Position numbers and translations under genes: made by a program. Of a stretch of DNA of 64,000 nucleotides, positions 1-11,045 are shown piece by piece. Where the stretch lies: contig OX328109.1 in NCBI GenBank assembly GCA_946811185.2, forward strand, positions 41,772,129-41,836,128, read 5' to 3'. Positions within the stretch are counted from its first letter, which is position 1. Each line of letters opens with the position of its first letter. The notes beneath the pieces were generated by a model. That model saw only the letters and a program-made list of their open reading frames with translations. It had not been told where the DNA came from and did no database searches. This DNA is from Hippopus hippopus (lineage: Eukaryota; Mollusca; Bivalvia; Cardiida; Cardiidae).

Positions 1-618
1 CCACAAATCCGCTTTTCAGAACTTTGAGTCCTTTCATTTTCGTTTTCTGTCATTCGGACGTTACTTTGTCAAAAATGAATAACAACGGAAGCGATAAACA
101 TAGCTGCCAAGGATCAATAGCAGACCTCGATTAGGAGAGTGAAAAGCAGTAATTAATTATTACCTCCTGGATCAAGGCTAATCTAAAGGGACACATGGAC
201 GTAACATTGTTTAAAAGAGCTTTAAAAGTCACTACTTTGGAGCGCGACACTTGTTTTCTTCCAACCGTGAACGGTGAATTGGATATTTTAGTACCACGGT
301 GAAAGTACTGAATGAATAATCAATGTAACTTAGCATTCGGCTCTTGAAGAAAAGTTCTACGAACTGTTATTTGAATAAACTCATAGGTAACACAAAGTTT
401 ACAGTTTTTATTCTCTCAAAATTTTCTTAGCATTCATCATTTTGACCTGAAATCTTTTAATGCATATCACTAGCCAATTTAAACTGATGTTTGAAATTCT
501 GTCATTAATTTCAACACTGACACGCTTGACTGTCTACACTGCACGTACGTGTCAGTTTTATAATATTTGCACCTGTAGCGCTGTAAATCAGTATTGAGTA
601 TGGTTTCCCAGTTGTTTT
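1..618. other. Non-coding; no feature seen except one shared motif
   Basis: No coding signal. ACAAATCCGCTTTTCAG.ACTTT.AGTCCTTT (3-36) recurs at 8,343-8,374. Confidence 0.5.
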
Positions 619-839
619 GGCCTAAAAAAAAATACCTGTGCTTAGGGTTTCCCTACCCTCCTAGAAAATGCTGCCGACCCAAAACTTTTTACGCTACAAA
701 TAAAAAAAAATATATTTGTCGGTGTGATTTCTGTACATGGTCCATGTAAAAAGTTTCTGGAAAAAAAAAATAAATGGCAACCTACCTACCCTACCTGCAG
801 CATCTCGGACCGAAACCGTAAACAGATATTTTTTTGTAA
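619..839 (+). mobile_element. MITE, TTAGGCCTAAAAAAAATA family, copy 1
   Basis: Left end GGCCTAAAAAAAAATACCTG with TTAGGGTTTCCCTACC; inner TGTACATGGTCCATGT; right end GTAAACAGATATTTTTTTG. The same ~220-bp unit lies in inverse orientation at 60,185-60,408. Confidence 0.65.
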
Positions 840-1242
840 TGTCTTATTGATGAACCGCGACAATAACGCATACATCTTGTCCAACGAACGAGAGCCTTAC
901 CGTCAGATCGTGTTGTTCCTGACCGTCTTTATATTCTGTCGGAAAACAATATCACTTTTTTTCTTATTCAATGAACTATGTCCTAATTATATGGTAGAAA
1001 CAGCAGTACTTAACTGAACTATAATTATCGTCTGTAAACGAACACAACAAATGAAACATGAATGTTTACAATATGACATCACGGGCTATTCCACCAGTGG
1101 CTATTTATAAACTAGATTTCTCGGATTGGATTGTATTGGTTATTTTACTACTTACTAAATTAACACTTCTTTTGCAAGTTCTTTCCACTTTCCTTGCAAT
1201 TTTTATGTATATTTGATCATGGTGTAGCATTACGTAGCGGGC

Positions 1243-1312
1243 AGTGTGGGTTCGTGATCGGACTACACAATATGTGTGGTCTGATCTTGATCTGCACGGT
1301 CCGCTAAAACTA
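1243..1312. repeat. Palindromic short repeat (GATCAGACTGCAC family), diverged
   Basis: GTGATCGGACTACACAATAT with inverted partner GTGTGGTCTGATCTTGATCT. Related to the copies at 3,164, 41,810 and 42,002; a further trace is at 1,738-1,790. Confidence 0.45.
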
Positions 1313-1477
1313 GTAAGTTTGCCACTAGCAGTGGAAAAGTCAATGAACTAGTAGGGTCATTAACCAGTACACGTCCTTAATGTAATTTCAGGACTTTTTC
1401 TCTTCAAACAGCATATTTTTTTATTCGTCATCTGTAGCTCTGGATTTTTCGAGCATCTGAGATATGATAATACGTAG

Positions 1478-1684
1478 TTATGTAGACAGATTGAGAGACC
1501 CCGCTTGCACGAAGCAAATGGATTCTCCATTTTCATCAATGGCTATTTCAAGATTGGGCACCCATTCCTCAGATTTATCAGGAAGGCAAATTTTTTGATT
1601 TAGTAAGAAGTCATAATCTTCTATATCACCCTTACCTGGGACTATCTTTTTCTTTCTTCGATGTGTTGTTGCAGAATACTGGTT
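1478..1684 (-). CDS. Possible orphan 3'-terminal exon or gene remnant
   Basis: An open frame of 68 codons without ATG ends at TAA (1480-1478). Its content looks protein-like: HRRKKKIVPGKGDIEDYDFL, then CLPDKSEEWVPNLEIAIDEN, GESICFVQAGS. It could begin at an acceptor (ttatag) at ~1685. Immediately upstream another frame reads PTLSEDDCPGYRTSILQQHI, so a frameshift or splice is also possible, and a CAG/GTAAGG donor-like site lies inside at ~1635. The family is not recognised. It may be a transposon-protein fragment. Confidence 0.35.
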   Translation of the reverse strand, partial: NQYSATTHRRKKKIVPGKGDIEDYDFLLNQKICLPDKSEEWVPNLEIAIDENGESICFVQAGSLNLST

Positions 1685-1812
1685 CTATAACCTGGGCAAT
1701 CATCCTCTGACAGTGTTGGGTCTTAAGTGAAGATTCAAACTGGACTGCACTTTTGGGCAGACCGATCTCGATCGACACTTATCGTGAAGACTGACTGTAA
1801 TTTCACACTTGT

Positions 1813-3160
1813 TGCATTGTCGACAACTCGTGGTTCTTCGTTTCATGCATCACACTGGATTTTACTTTTTTAGCGGATTTGCTATAGCAAATCCTCTTAC
1901 TGTGATCGTTTTGGCCGGAACCAAATACACCATGCGTAACGATGCATGCGCGCTCACTTTCAGTTTTGCATGGCCAGGTATGGGACGAACAACACAGATC
2001 TACAAATGATATTCAGCTCTGACTTTGAACAAATCATACAAATTATGTTTGATTTCTATATCGAAATTTCGTCAAAACTACAAAAATTGTTAGTCTGAAA
2101 TACTTGAAATACTTAAACAAAGTTCTTTTTTTTTTTTCATTAAATAGGGCCATATGCGTATGAATATTGTTTGTAAACACAGACTGCCCCAATCTCATGC
2201 AAGAAATGTTCATTCAAAACTTGTGTCGTCCGCTGCCGAAATACACAAGGAGATTAAGCAATAATTACTTAATGAAATTACATTTTCAGCTCTGTACTAT
2301 ATCAAATATCTTTAACTGTTCAGATAGCTAGCTCGAATTTGGCCGTAAATAACTTAAAACCCTTTCGATAACGAATATACACAGAACCCATAAAGTCGAT
2401 TCGGCACCTTGTTAGGTAGGCTACCGTCCTTCGTAAAGCACTACCGATGAATTTCGGTATTGTTTGAAACATTTCTGTGAAACGTTTAAAAAAATGGAGA
2501 CCGCGTAGTCTATAAAAAAAAAAAAAATGATGTTTTATTTATGCAAGACCGCTTCCAAAATTTCTCTCCAGTTATCGATGGGACATAAAGAAATCCTTCG
2601 TTCACAAACGGCCCCGATCAAGTACGAACCCGTGACATGAATTTATACTGAGGATTTTCGATGGGAAATCGTGTCCCTATCAGTGAACTAGACATCCACT
2701 AACTTAACCTATCTTCCTTCAATTATCTTCAAGGTGTAAAAGTCCATTCATAGTCCTTCTAATATGCTTGAATTTTATTTTATTACCTTTCATGCAAAAG
2801 AATAAAAAAGAATGCAGAATTTTCAGACAGGTGTTTGATAAAGGGTCCACAGGAATACATCTTTGTCTAGATCTTTACGTCTTACTATTTGGACATGTTG
2901 ATTTAAATTCTTTGATATTTTTTATGCTTGGAGATTGAAGTATATGTACACAGAGCAAATTGAAAATATTTGTACTTCATGTAATAAAGTACAGTTCTAT
3001 GATGAACTGCTGCTCAGCCCATACTAGAGACGGTAGCTGTGCTTCATGTTAACAGCAAGTAATTCAAACCTCAAAATGAAAGTATGCCTATAGTTTTTAA
3101 AGATTTATAGAGGGACCAATTCCTTTAACCCTTAGGCTGCTAAGTGCTACTGAAGGACGT
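1813..3160. other. Non-coding stretch, nothing recognised
   Basis: AT-rich, with homopolymer runs. Short ORFs lack any coding character. Confidence 0.5.
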
Positions 3161-3163
3161 TTT

Positions 3164-3234
3164 GCAGACAGTGTAGATCAAGATCAGACTGCACCGAACG
3201 TGCAGTCCGATCTTTGATCTATACTGCCCAGTAA
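3164..3234. repeat. Palindromic short repeat (GATCAGACTGCAC family)
   Basis: CAAGATCAGACTGCACCGAA pairs with CGTGCAGTCCGATCTTTG. ~70 bp, flanked by AGTGTAGAT and ATCTATACTGCC. Confidence 0.55.
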
Positions 3235-4844
3235 GGAGGTATTTTTCCCCCAAAAAGTAACATTGAAATAGAAATATTTGGATTTGTACTATCGATTTGA
3301 AAGTTTCATTTTAGTTTTGTAAAGGTTAAGTTTTACGTTGCATGGCAACTTGTCACTCCGCTTGTGATCTTGGTCCATTCTGGCTGCTTCAGCTGTACCC
3401 AGGGCAGGGATTTGCACATATCAAAACGCAAATAATATCTGGACTATGTTCTTCCAGGTGATAAGTGATGATTTTAATTCTTTTCTTTAGGCCATGAAAG
3501 TGGATTCACTCAAAACTGCATTGGATGTAATGAATAGCCTTTTTACCAGTGTTAACATTAAATTACAAGTATCTCATCATGCTACATTATTTTTTTTTTT
3601 TGCACATGCCCCTGCAGTGGTTCAATTATGTAATACGACTCAAATTCACAAACATGTGGCTCAAAACTTCAAAAAGGAATCTACATCTATATGTAAATGA
3701 ATAAAACTTACGTAATCACTAACAAAATTTCAAAATCCCACCACACTTTAACTGTAACTTTCATTACATGTGAGACTAAATTCTGCTTTTTACATTGTGC
3801 TTACTCACACCTGCACTTTTTGACTGAATAGAAATGGACCCAAGAATGTGAGTTTGCCTATTACATGTAGGTCTCTTATATTTTATGTGATACTCATAAA
3901 ATGAACTTGAAATGATTAAGTATTGGTCCATTTTTTATAGTTAATTGTAACACTGTTTTTTTTTTTTCTTGAAACTGTGAATGATAATCCAAGTTCAGAC
4001 TGTGCAGAATATGAGGTCTGAACTTGAATCTATACAGCCTATGTTTTTTTTTATATATATTTGCACCAATATAGCGGTGAAATGACATAATCTTGTTCAT
4101 TTATTTAATGAGGTTCTGTGAGACTGTGGCTGATTAGTGGGTGTCTGATGGGTTATCCCAGGTTTTATCCTCACCTAGTTGCCAGGATTTTGAAGGAGTG
4201 CCTATAGACAAGACACTGTGTAGAATCAGCCTATCCCTAGTAAAACCCAAGCCGTACACAAATAAATGGGTCGTTGTCACTGTAAGACTGAAACAGTGTT
4301 GAAACTAATGTAACCACCAGAAATCAGTCAAACATCAAATTATTCTTGAAGGTATTTACAATCAATTCATGTTTTGTGGCAGTGCATGAGTTAACCTTAC
4401 TTTTCTTTTGTGAAATCATTATTTCTTGATTTGTGTCTTTATGATGATACAAGGTGAATTTTCATTTATGTAACAGAAGGAAGGTATATTCAATACTCAT
4501 TTATTACACATGGCCTAAATCTAAGAAAATACTGAACACACCATTTAGTTTTCACCTTTCAGACTATTACATAACATTTTTTTTCGGTCAGGAATAAAAC
4601 CAAGAATTTTCTTTTTAAAAGAAAGAAGAAATCATTGTTTCTGAACAATTGAATTGTTGTGTCTAGTTTGATTTTGTATTTCATTTTGAAATTAATAGTT
4701 TCAAGTTGTGTAGTAATAAGAAAGAACCCTTGAAGCGATTCCTAGGTGTTAGAGTCATGGAAAAGACATTATATGTGCTTTCAGTAAGAAATTACATACA
4801 AAAAGCCACTGTTTCTATTTCCATGAGAGGACTCCAGTGTTTTT
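3235..4844. other. Non-coding stretch, traces of old repeats only
   Basis: SINE-like words (GGTTATCCCAGGTTTTATCC ... CAGTGTTG) at ~4,140-4,310. No gene. Confidence 0.5.
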
Positions 4845-5077
4845 TTAAACTCTTTACCACATAACAAAATTTGAGACATGTCCACATGGAAAGCATTACC
4901 TGATAACAGAATCTATGTAACTCAAAAAAAAAATGAATTTTATTTTTGGAAGGTCTGAAGACATTGTGGGAAAAGGAAAAATGCTGGTTACCAGCATTTT
5001 CTCATATTCACAAATTCTTTTTAAAAGCCTTCTTCCTCAGGGTCGTTCAAAGTCGGGATTGTTTTGTAAGGGTTTAA
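4845..5077. mobile_element. TTAA foldback MITE, family reference description; first complete copy
   Basis: TTAA-flanked unit of ~230 bp. One arm begins CYCTTTACCACACAAYCC and runs through GAGGAAGAAGGCTTTTGAAA. The other begins with the same terminus followed by AAAATTTTAGACTTGTCC and GCATTTGCAGACGAC. Both meet at a hairpin core, AATGCTGGTTACCAGCATT, embedded in CATTGTGGGAAAAGGAGAA and its complement. No coding capacity. The TTAA target and CCCTTT ends fit a piggyBac-like (or Kolobok-like) non-autonomous element; which one is unproven. More than 40 full or partial copies occur in the window, mostly right of 28 kb. Confidence 0.75.
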
Positions 5078-5884
5078 ACTAAATCATACTAGTTTCAAAA
5101 CAATACATGCTTTATACTTCAGAATGAGGACAGTTTGTTTCCTTTGTAGCAAGAGTAGGTTAAGATCAGACCACCTAACATAGTAAAATTCCACTCCTAT
5201 AGGCACACTATTTTAGATTTGAATTGTTTGCAGTCTATAGGATTATACCCACTATATAAAAGTTTAGGAAGTTGTGTTTTTAGTCTGACTAAATTTGTAA
5301 AATGCTGTTTTAAAAATCAGAACCTTGATGTCTGAGTTCAGAAGTTTCAATATTTCAAAAGAGTCTTGCATAATGATGATTAATAATGATTTTAGAAATG
5401 CTTAAAATGCTATGGTAAAGGAAAATACTGTATAGTCACCATGATTAGTGTATTTATTTAAGCTCACATGTTTATAAACCCTAGGGTGAGCTGTTAATAT
5501 TTTCAGTCTGACTTGAAGCATAATCTCAGACAAAAACCACCTTCACTAGTCCTTCTGAAAACCCTTGATTTTTAGTACAGCTAAATAAAACTCAGCCAAT
5601 GTATTGGATAAGTTGTTTCAAATGTTTTTCTGAACATCCTTCAAAATGGGATAATATAGCCACACTTACCTTAGTTAAAACACATTGTATCCTTTATGGT
5701 GTTATGGAATGGGGAAAAAACGCCTTTGGTAAGAATGAAAAAAAAAAAAATCTGTTTGTCAACCAATATTTTCAAAAACTTAAGAGCTACATTTTGTCAG
5801 GCTGACAGAAATGTCAGATAAAGGTTAACCTTGCAGGAGGCCAATGTTAGATCCATATTTAATTAATTGAATGATGTTTAAAGT

Positions 5885-6240
5885 AACAATAAAGGCCAAA
5901 TATAAACAAAGTGGGTGTTTAAATGCATTTGAATTTATATCATACCATTAAAAGTATGGAAATTATTGTGAAGATGACAATCTGGCATTGTATGGTTGGT
6001 CCAAGTGTTAGTCACTGACAAAGAAATTAATTTCAAAACTATGTTAAAACCTGCCAGGTAGCTGTGTCTTTTGTTTACTTTTTGCCTGATTTTAAAATTC
6101 TTTTTTTCTGCCTGCGACTAACGTATGGCCCAACCACATGATAAGAGACTGTCATCTCCACGATTTTCCACACTTTTAAATAGTATAATTTAAATTTAAA
6201 TGTATTTTGACACCTGCTTTGATATTTTGGCCTTTACTGG
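5885..6240. repeat. Foldback MITE with ~140-bp arms
   Basis: The left arm (aaaggccaaatataaac ... tggttggtccaagtgttagtc) and right arm (gactaacgtatggcccaacc ... atattttggcctttactgg) are inverted copies at roughly 75% identity by eye, with only ~80 bp between them. Confidence 0.6.
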
Positions 6241-6924
6241 GCCTTTAATGTTGCTTTCAACATCATTTCAGTCATACAACTGCTACAGCTAGCTTATTTA
6301 TGTATGTCTGGGTTTCAGCTGTACTAGGCTAGGGCTCTGAAGTGTCTTGCCTAAGGACACTCCCACAGAAAAACATATGGCCATCAGGTAACAAGTCCTA
6401 AACTTCACTGGTAAGCCATGCAGGACCCCAGATCCACAATTAGAGGGGAGTTAATTTTTGTAAAATTGTTCATATTAGTCTATGTCCACCATCCATGCAT
6501 AAATTACTTTTTGTTTTTCAATCAAAAATGGTAATCAAATGGATGTTATTTTATTATTCATTGCTTCCCCATATGACAAGGTTTAGGCTCTTTAAATGTA
6601 TCTGCAGACAACAATTCAGAAACTGATACAAATGAGCTGAAGTTCACTCTTATGATTGAAAACACTGTTGGAACAGGAGAAAATACTGTCTACCAGAATC
6701 TTGTCCCATGATGCTTTCAATTGCCTATTTCCTTCAGGGTTATTAACATGAGTGTTCAGTAAAGTGTTAAAATAAACCCCAATCAAAATTTTCTCCAGAT
6801 CCAGTTGTCAGATGCCAAGGAAACCTAACATGGATCTATATGTTGTATACTGGTCTGTCCCACAGATTGATATAAATGTATAGCTTGTGTTTGTGTAAGG
6901 TTACACTTATCTGTCTTGCTATAG

Positions 6925-7060
6925 AGCTAGCTGTTGTAGCAATGTGGTAGAGCGTTTGCTTACGGAGTTTGGACCTGAAGGTTCTAGGTTCAATCCCAGC
7001 CTTTGGGGCTATTTAACAGAACTGTTACAGATACATGTAATCAGTATTCAGAATACCTTA
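6925..7060 (+). repeat. tRNA-derived SINE-like repeat
   Basis: A-box-like TAGCAATGTGGTAGAG and B-box GGTTCAATCCC at tRNA-like distance, followed by a non-tRNA tail. No acceptor stem closes, so it is not a functional tRNA gene. Confidence 0.5.
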
Positions 7061-8340
7061 CAGTCTGTCCAAACATGGCCTATATTTGACCCTTGAATTT
7101 TGTGTCATACAAAGTTAAATTGGGAGAATTTTTGAGGATTTTTCTTTTTTTTAGCCCTTTAACACACAATAAATCCTATGTTTTGTGAGTCCTGTATAAT
7201 AGGGCTTGTGAAAACAATGTTGGAAAACAAGACATCAGTTTTTCTTTTCTTTTTCTCTTCCAGAATTTTTTTCTACCCTTTACAAATACAAACCACATAA
7301 TCTGAGGGCTCCATATCTATTGAATTGTTTGTTTAGTCTCTAAACAGCAAGCTATTTAGTTTTTATGCCACAAATCAAATTATTTTGTAAAAGGCCAATA
7401 AATACTACCAGATATATATTTCTTTTCATATAAAGTGTATGGTTAAATTCAGTAAAATGATGCAATTTTGGGCATTTGATAATGGAACTGTAGGCTGCTT
7501 TAGCAATAGGTCACTATGTTTATTTTTATTAAACCAGATATGACGTCTTGATACTGATTGGAATATATAAATCCTTGTTGATGGTGCGTGTTACTGATTA
7601 AGTACCATTCCCTCAAAGCTTTCCAAAACTATGGCATGAAATCTAATAAAACCCAAAGAGGCTGTGTAGCCCATTAAGGAAATATCAATTGAGATATTTT
7701 TTTTCTAAATCTTATCTCTCTTCTTTACTAATGATTTTCCAGCTATAATTCAGTAAGTCAATTTTGAGTTTGTTGAGAGTATGAAAATCTGAATAGTTGG
7801 TTTTAATTTGGGGGAGTCAAAAATCTTGTCCTCCGGTAAAGAGTTCAACAAGAAGGCACAAAAATTTCATATTGCATACATGTGTAAGTAGCAATATATT
7901 GTACTCTTTGATCAAATTTGTTTATGATTGCTGAAACTGATTGACAGCTGTAGACCTTAACACTGTGTTTTTACAGAAATATCATTATATATCAACATCA
8001 TAGTTTGTATACATAGTTTTTTAAGTCTTACTCATCAACAACTGAAGTGTTCTATATATTTGTCAAATAACTTTCACTTATAAATCCATCTTGTTTTTTT
8101 TTTCCCAGTCCTACGCGTGTTTACAGTCCTAAATATAATACTAGCAGAAAAAAACATCAAATTGTTGGGTCAAATTAATACTCTAATAAGTAGTAAAATA
8201 ACAGTTGCTGTGCAGTACAATTGGTAGAACAACTTCGACTCCCATTGCCCTTGCTTACTCTACTAATTACTTACATATTATACGTTTCACATGTGATAAA
8301 AAAAAAAAAAATTCATCAAATCATGGCTTAAAACTGTTCA
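7061..8340. other. Non-coding stretch, nothing recognised
   Basis: AT-rich. No palindromes or frames of note. Confidence 0.5.
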
Positions 8341-8442
8341 ACAAATCCGCTTTTCAGGACTTTCAGTCCTTTAATTCTTTTTTATATAGTTCGCTGCTCA
8401 TCATTTCATTTAGATACAAGTTTATTTTGAACACAAATATAT

Positions 8443-8708
8443 GAGCCATGCTCTGTGAAAAGGGGGCTTAATGCATCTGCGAAAAGTATCGACCCAGGTC
8501 AGCCTGCGCAGTCCGCGCAGGCTGACCTGGGCCGAAACTTTTCGTCAATGGTCAATTTTCTACATGTCCAAGGACCATTGTAGATCTACCTCATGATTTA
8601 GTCAGTTGTTAGACAAAATGGATTGTATGGATCCATAATTATGTGACGAGTTGCTCGGTATCATGGATCACGGAGATGCATTAAGCCCCCTTTTGCCAGA
8701 GCACGGCT
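8443..8708. mobile_element. MITE, GCTCTGTGAAAAGGGGGCTT family, full copy
   Basis: TIRs GAGCCATGCTCTG and CAGAGCACGGCTC continue inward as AAAAGGGGGCTTAATGCAT and its complement. Near the left end is the palindrome CAGCCTGCGCAGTCCGCGCA. This family recurs at 8,717-8,980, 54,684-54,938, 56,682-56,830, 57,300-57,745 and 55,278-55,490. Confidence 0.75.
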
Positions 8709-8716
8709 CTTATTAT

Positions 8717-8980
8717 TTGAGCCATTTTCTGTGAATAGAGGTCTTAATGTAACTTAGTGAGGCATGATACCAAGCAAGTCGTCATATGATAACAGATTCA
8801 TAAAATCTATTTAGTCTAATAATTGACTAAATCTAGAGGTAGAATAGTGCTACGACCTACAAAAAATTTAAAGATAGCATAATATTTCGGCCCATGTCAG
8901 CCTGCGCGGACTGCACAGGCTGACATGGATTGATAACTTTTGCAGATGCAATAAGCCCCCTTTTCACAGTGCACGACTCA
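8717..8980. mobile_element. MITE, GCTCTGTGAAAAGG family, second tandem copy (inverted layout)
   Basis: It starts 9 bp after the copy at 8,443-8,708. Its palindrome GCCTGCGCGGACTGCACAGG lies near the right end instead of the left, so it is in the opposite orientation to its neighbour. Confidence 0.65.
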
Positions 8981-9249
8981 TTTGGAAATTATAATGGCTA
9001 ATTATGTACACTGGAACTGTTATAAATACGCGAACCCAAAAAGATTAGACACCTGGATAAGAAGAACGGAGTGTATTCGTCCAAAAGAAACCTCGGCTGC
9101 GATTGAAATTAGGGCCTACTTCTAATCGTCTTCCTTTGTTGTATAATGCATGTACATGGATCTTATTTGACCAACCAGTTACAAAACTATTAAAAAATAC
9201 CTATTCAGAAACGGGATTTGCATCTTTCCCTATATCAAATGGTCTTCTA

Positions 9250-9813
9250 AAGCTCGGTACACACAGAAAGATTAATCTCTGAGATTTTTGTATCCGAGAC
9301 AAATCTTACTGTCTGTACACTCCTAATACATGTATAATAAGATTTTCTGGAGTTTCATGAAACTGTATTAAGTTTAAAGAATGCTCTATTTCCTAAGAAT
9401 TGTATAAGAATAATTATCCAATCACAACTTGCCATTTCCTAGGAAGTGAGCTACCTGTAGATTTGTTGATGCTGTACAGTATATACACATTGAGTTTGCC
9501 ACTTTCCTAATACACAAAAATAGCAGACAGTGTATTTCCACGAACTGGTCCAACATCTTCCCACCAGGAATGACCCGTCAAAGTTTTCCAACGCAATCCC
9601 AATAATCATCATGCATAATGACATGATCACCCTATCTTGCTCTGTAAGTACTATTTTGACACTAGATCTACGCATAATTCTGGCGGGGAAACCCGATAGG
9701 TTAGAAGAGTATCATATAAGATTTGTATTTGTGTATGTACAGAAGTGTATTATGATACAAAAATCTCAGAGATTAATTTCATGAGACAAATCTTATAGTG
9801 TGTACCAACCTTA
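9250..9813. mobile_element. MITE with GGTACACAC inverted termini
   Basis: Left end AGCTCGGTACACACAGAAAG and right end GTGTGTACCAACCTT are inverted. Both are followed inward by AATCTCTGAGATTTTTGTAT and by ACAAATCTTA. About 560 bp. The overlapping ORFs inside on both strands are not credible genes. Confidence 0.65.
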
Positions 9814-10300
9814 ACATCCGATCGATTTATTTTACAACCCAGCCCTCCGTTGGGCTGCATTTCAAATAAAGTTGTGAAAATTTACGCAAGATTTTTTGAA
9901 TTGTATATATACCTACACGCATACGGTCCATGCTTTACCCGAAGGTATGAACTGGTGTAAAGTTATGCAAACAGTTACTCAAATCGTTAAGTTATGCAGT
10001 TTAGAGAAACTTGTTTTCAGGCTTGATACTTGCTTACCTAAACTGTGTAGGCCTACGTAAATTTCGTGCATAAGCAGTTTAGTGCAAGTCACCCCTAAAA
10101 CATATTTAAATCTATTGTATCCTGTCCGATCAGTTGAATTTATCCACCCTTGACCATGTTTGATGCCGATGATATTGCTTTTTGGCAAATATATGGTAAG
10201 AAAAACTCTTGTTCAGCCATGAAAAAGAGGCCACGTGCAGCGCAATAAGGCATATTTCATAATTCATACTTACACATGAGTTACCTTAGGTAAGAACGAT

Positions 10301-10410
10301 CACGTTCCGTATTCACCAACCATTCCTAAGAACAGTTTTTGTCTTATTCTCAAGAATTTTCTTTTTTTGGAAGTAACACAACTTCCGATTGGCTAAACCA
10401 AATGGTATTT
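10301..10410. repeat. Half copy of the ACCATTCTTAAGA MITE family
   Basis: GTATTCACCAACCATTCCTA and GTAACACAACTTCCGATTGG match the left arm of the element at 36,671-36,857. The right arm is missing. Confidence 0.5.
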
Positions 10411-10844
10411 GTTCAATAAAACCGTCACCATCATCCTTCTCATGCTGACCAGCCATATTTGTGTCTTTATGTTTTTGTTACGAAAAGTTTACTTTCCCCT
10501 TCTTTCCTGTTCAGAATTATGTCGAGTTAAGTGCTTGGCATTAAGAAACAAGGAAATGATACGAAGCATCGTGCCATGACTATAAAAGAAGGCTATGTAG
10601 AAATGTTGGATACGAGATGCATTGGATTTGATATAATATGCTCAAGTCTTAAATCATGCAATGAAGAGCCCTTGTTTTTCTTTTTAATCTTCTATATATT
10701 TTTTCCCATTTATGTTAACTTTGAAATGAAGGTCATTTTGTGTTTTACCATGTACTGTTAATTTTCTTGTCATTAACATATTTTTTGGCATAAAGGTCAT
10801 GCAAATTATTTATTGCTCAGATTGTCTTGTTCTTACATATATAT

Positions 10845-11045
10845 GTTCTGCGCAAAGTAGGAATCGGGACAATTCCGGAATTGTCCTGCGCCAAGTAGGA
10901 ATTCTCACTTTGCCGGGCTAAGTAAGAATTCATTCCTACCTGGCGTGGTTCAATTCCGAAATTGTCCCTGCGCAAAGTAGGAACAGGGACAAAATGAGAA
11001 TCTATTATTTTCCCTGCGCAAAGTAGGAATCGGGGACAAATAAAA
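10845..11045. repeat. Irregular tandem repeat of GCGCAAAGTAGGAAT units
   Basis: Four to five units of CTGCGCAAAGTAGGAATCGG followed by GACAATTCCGGAATTGTCC-type palindromes, some inverted. It creates a long spurious minus-strand ORF. Confidence 0.6.
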
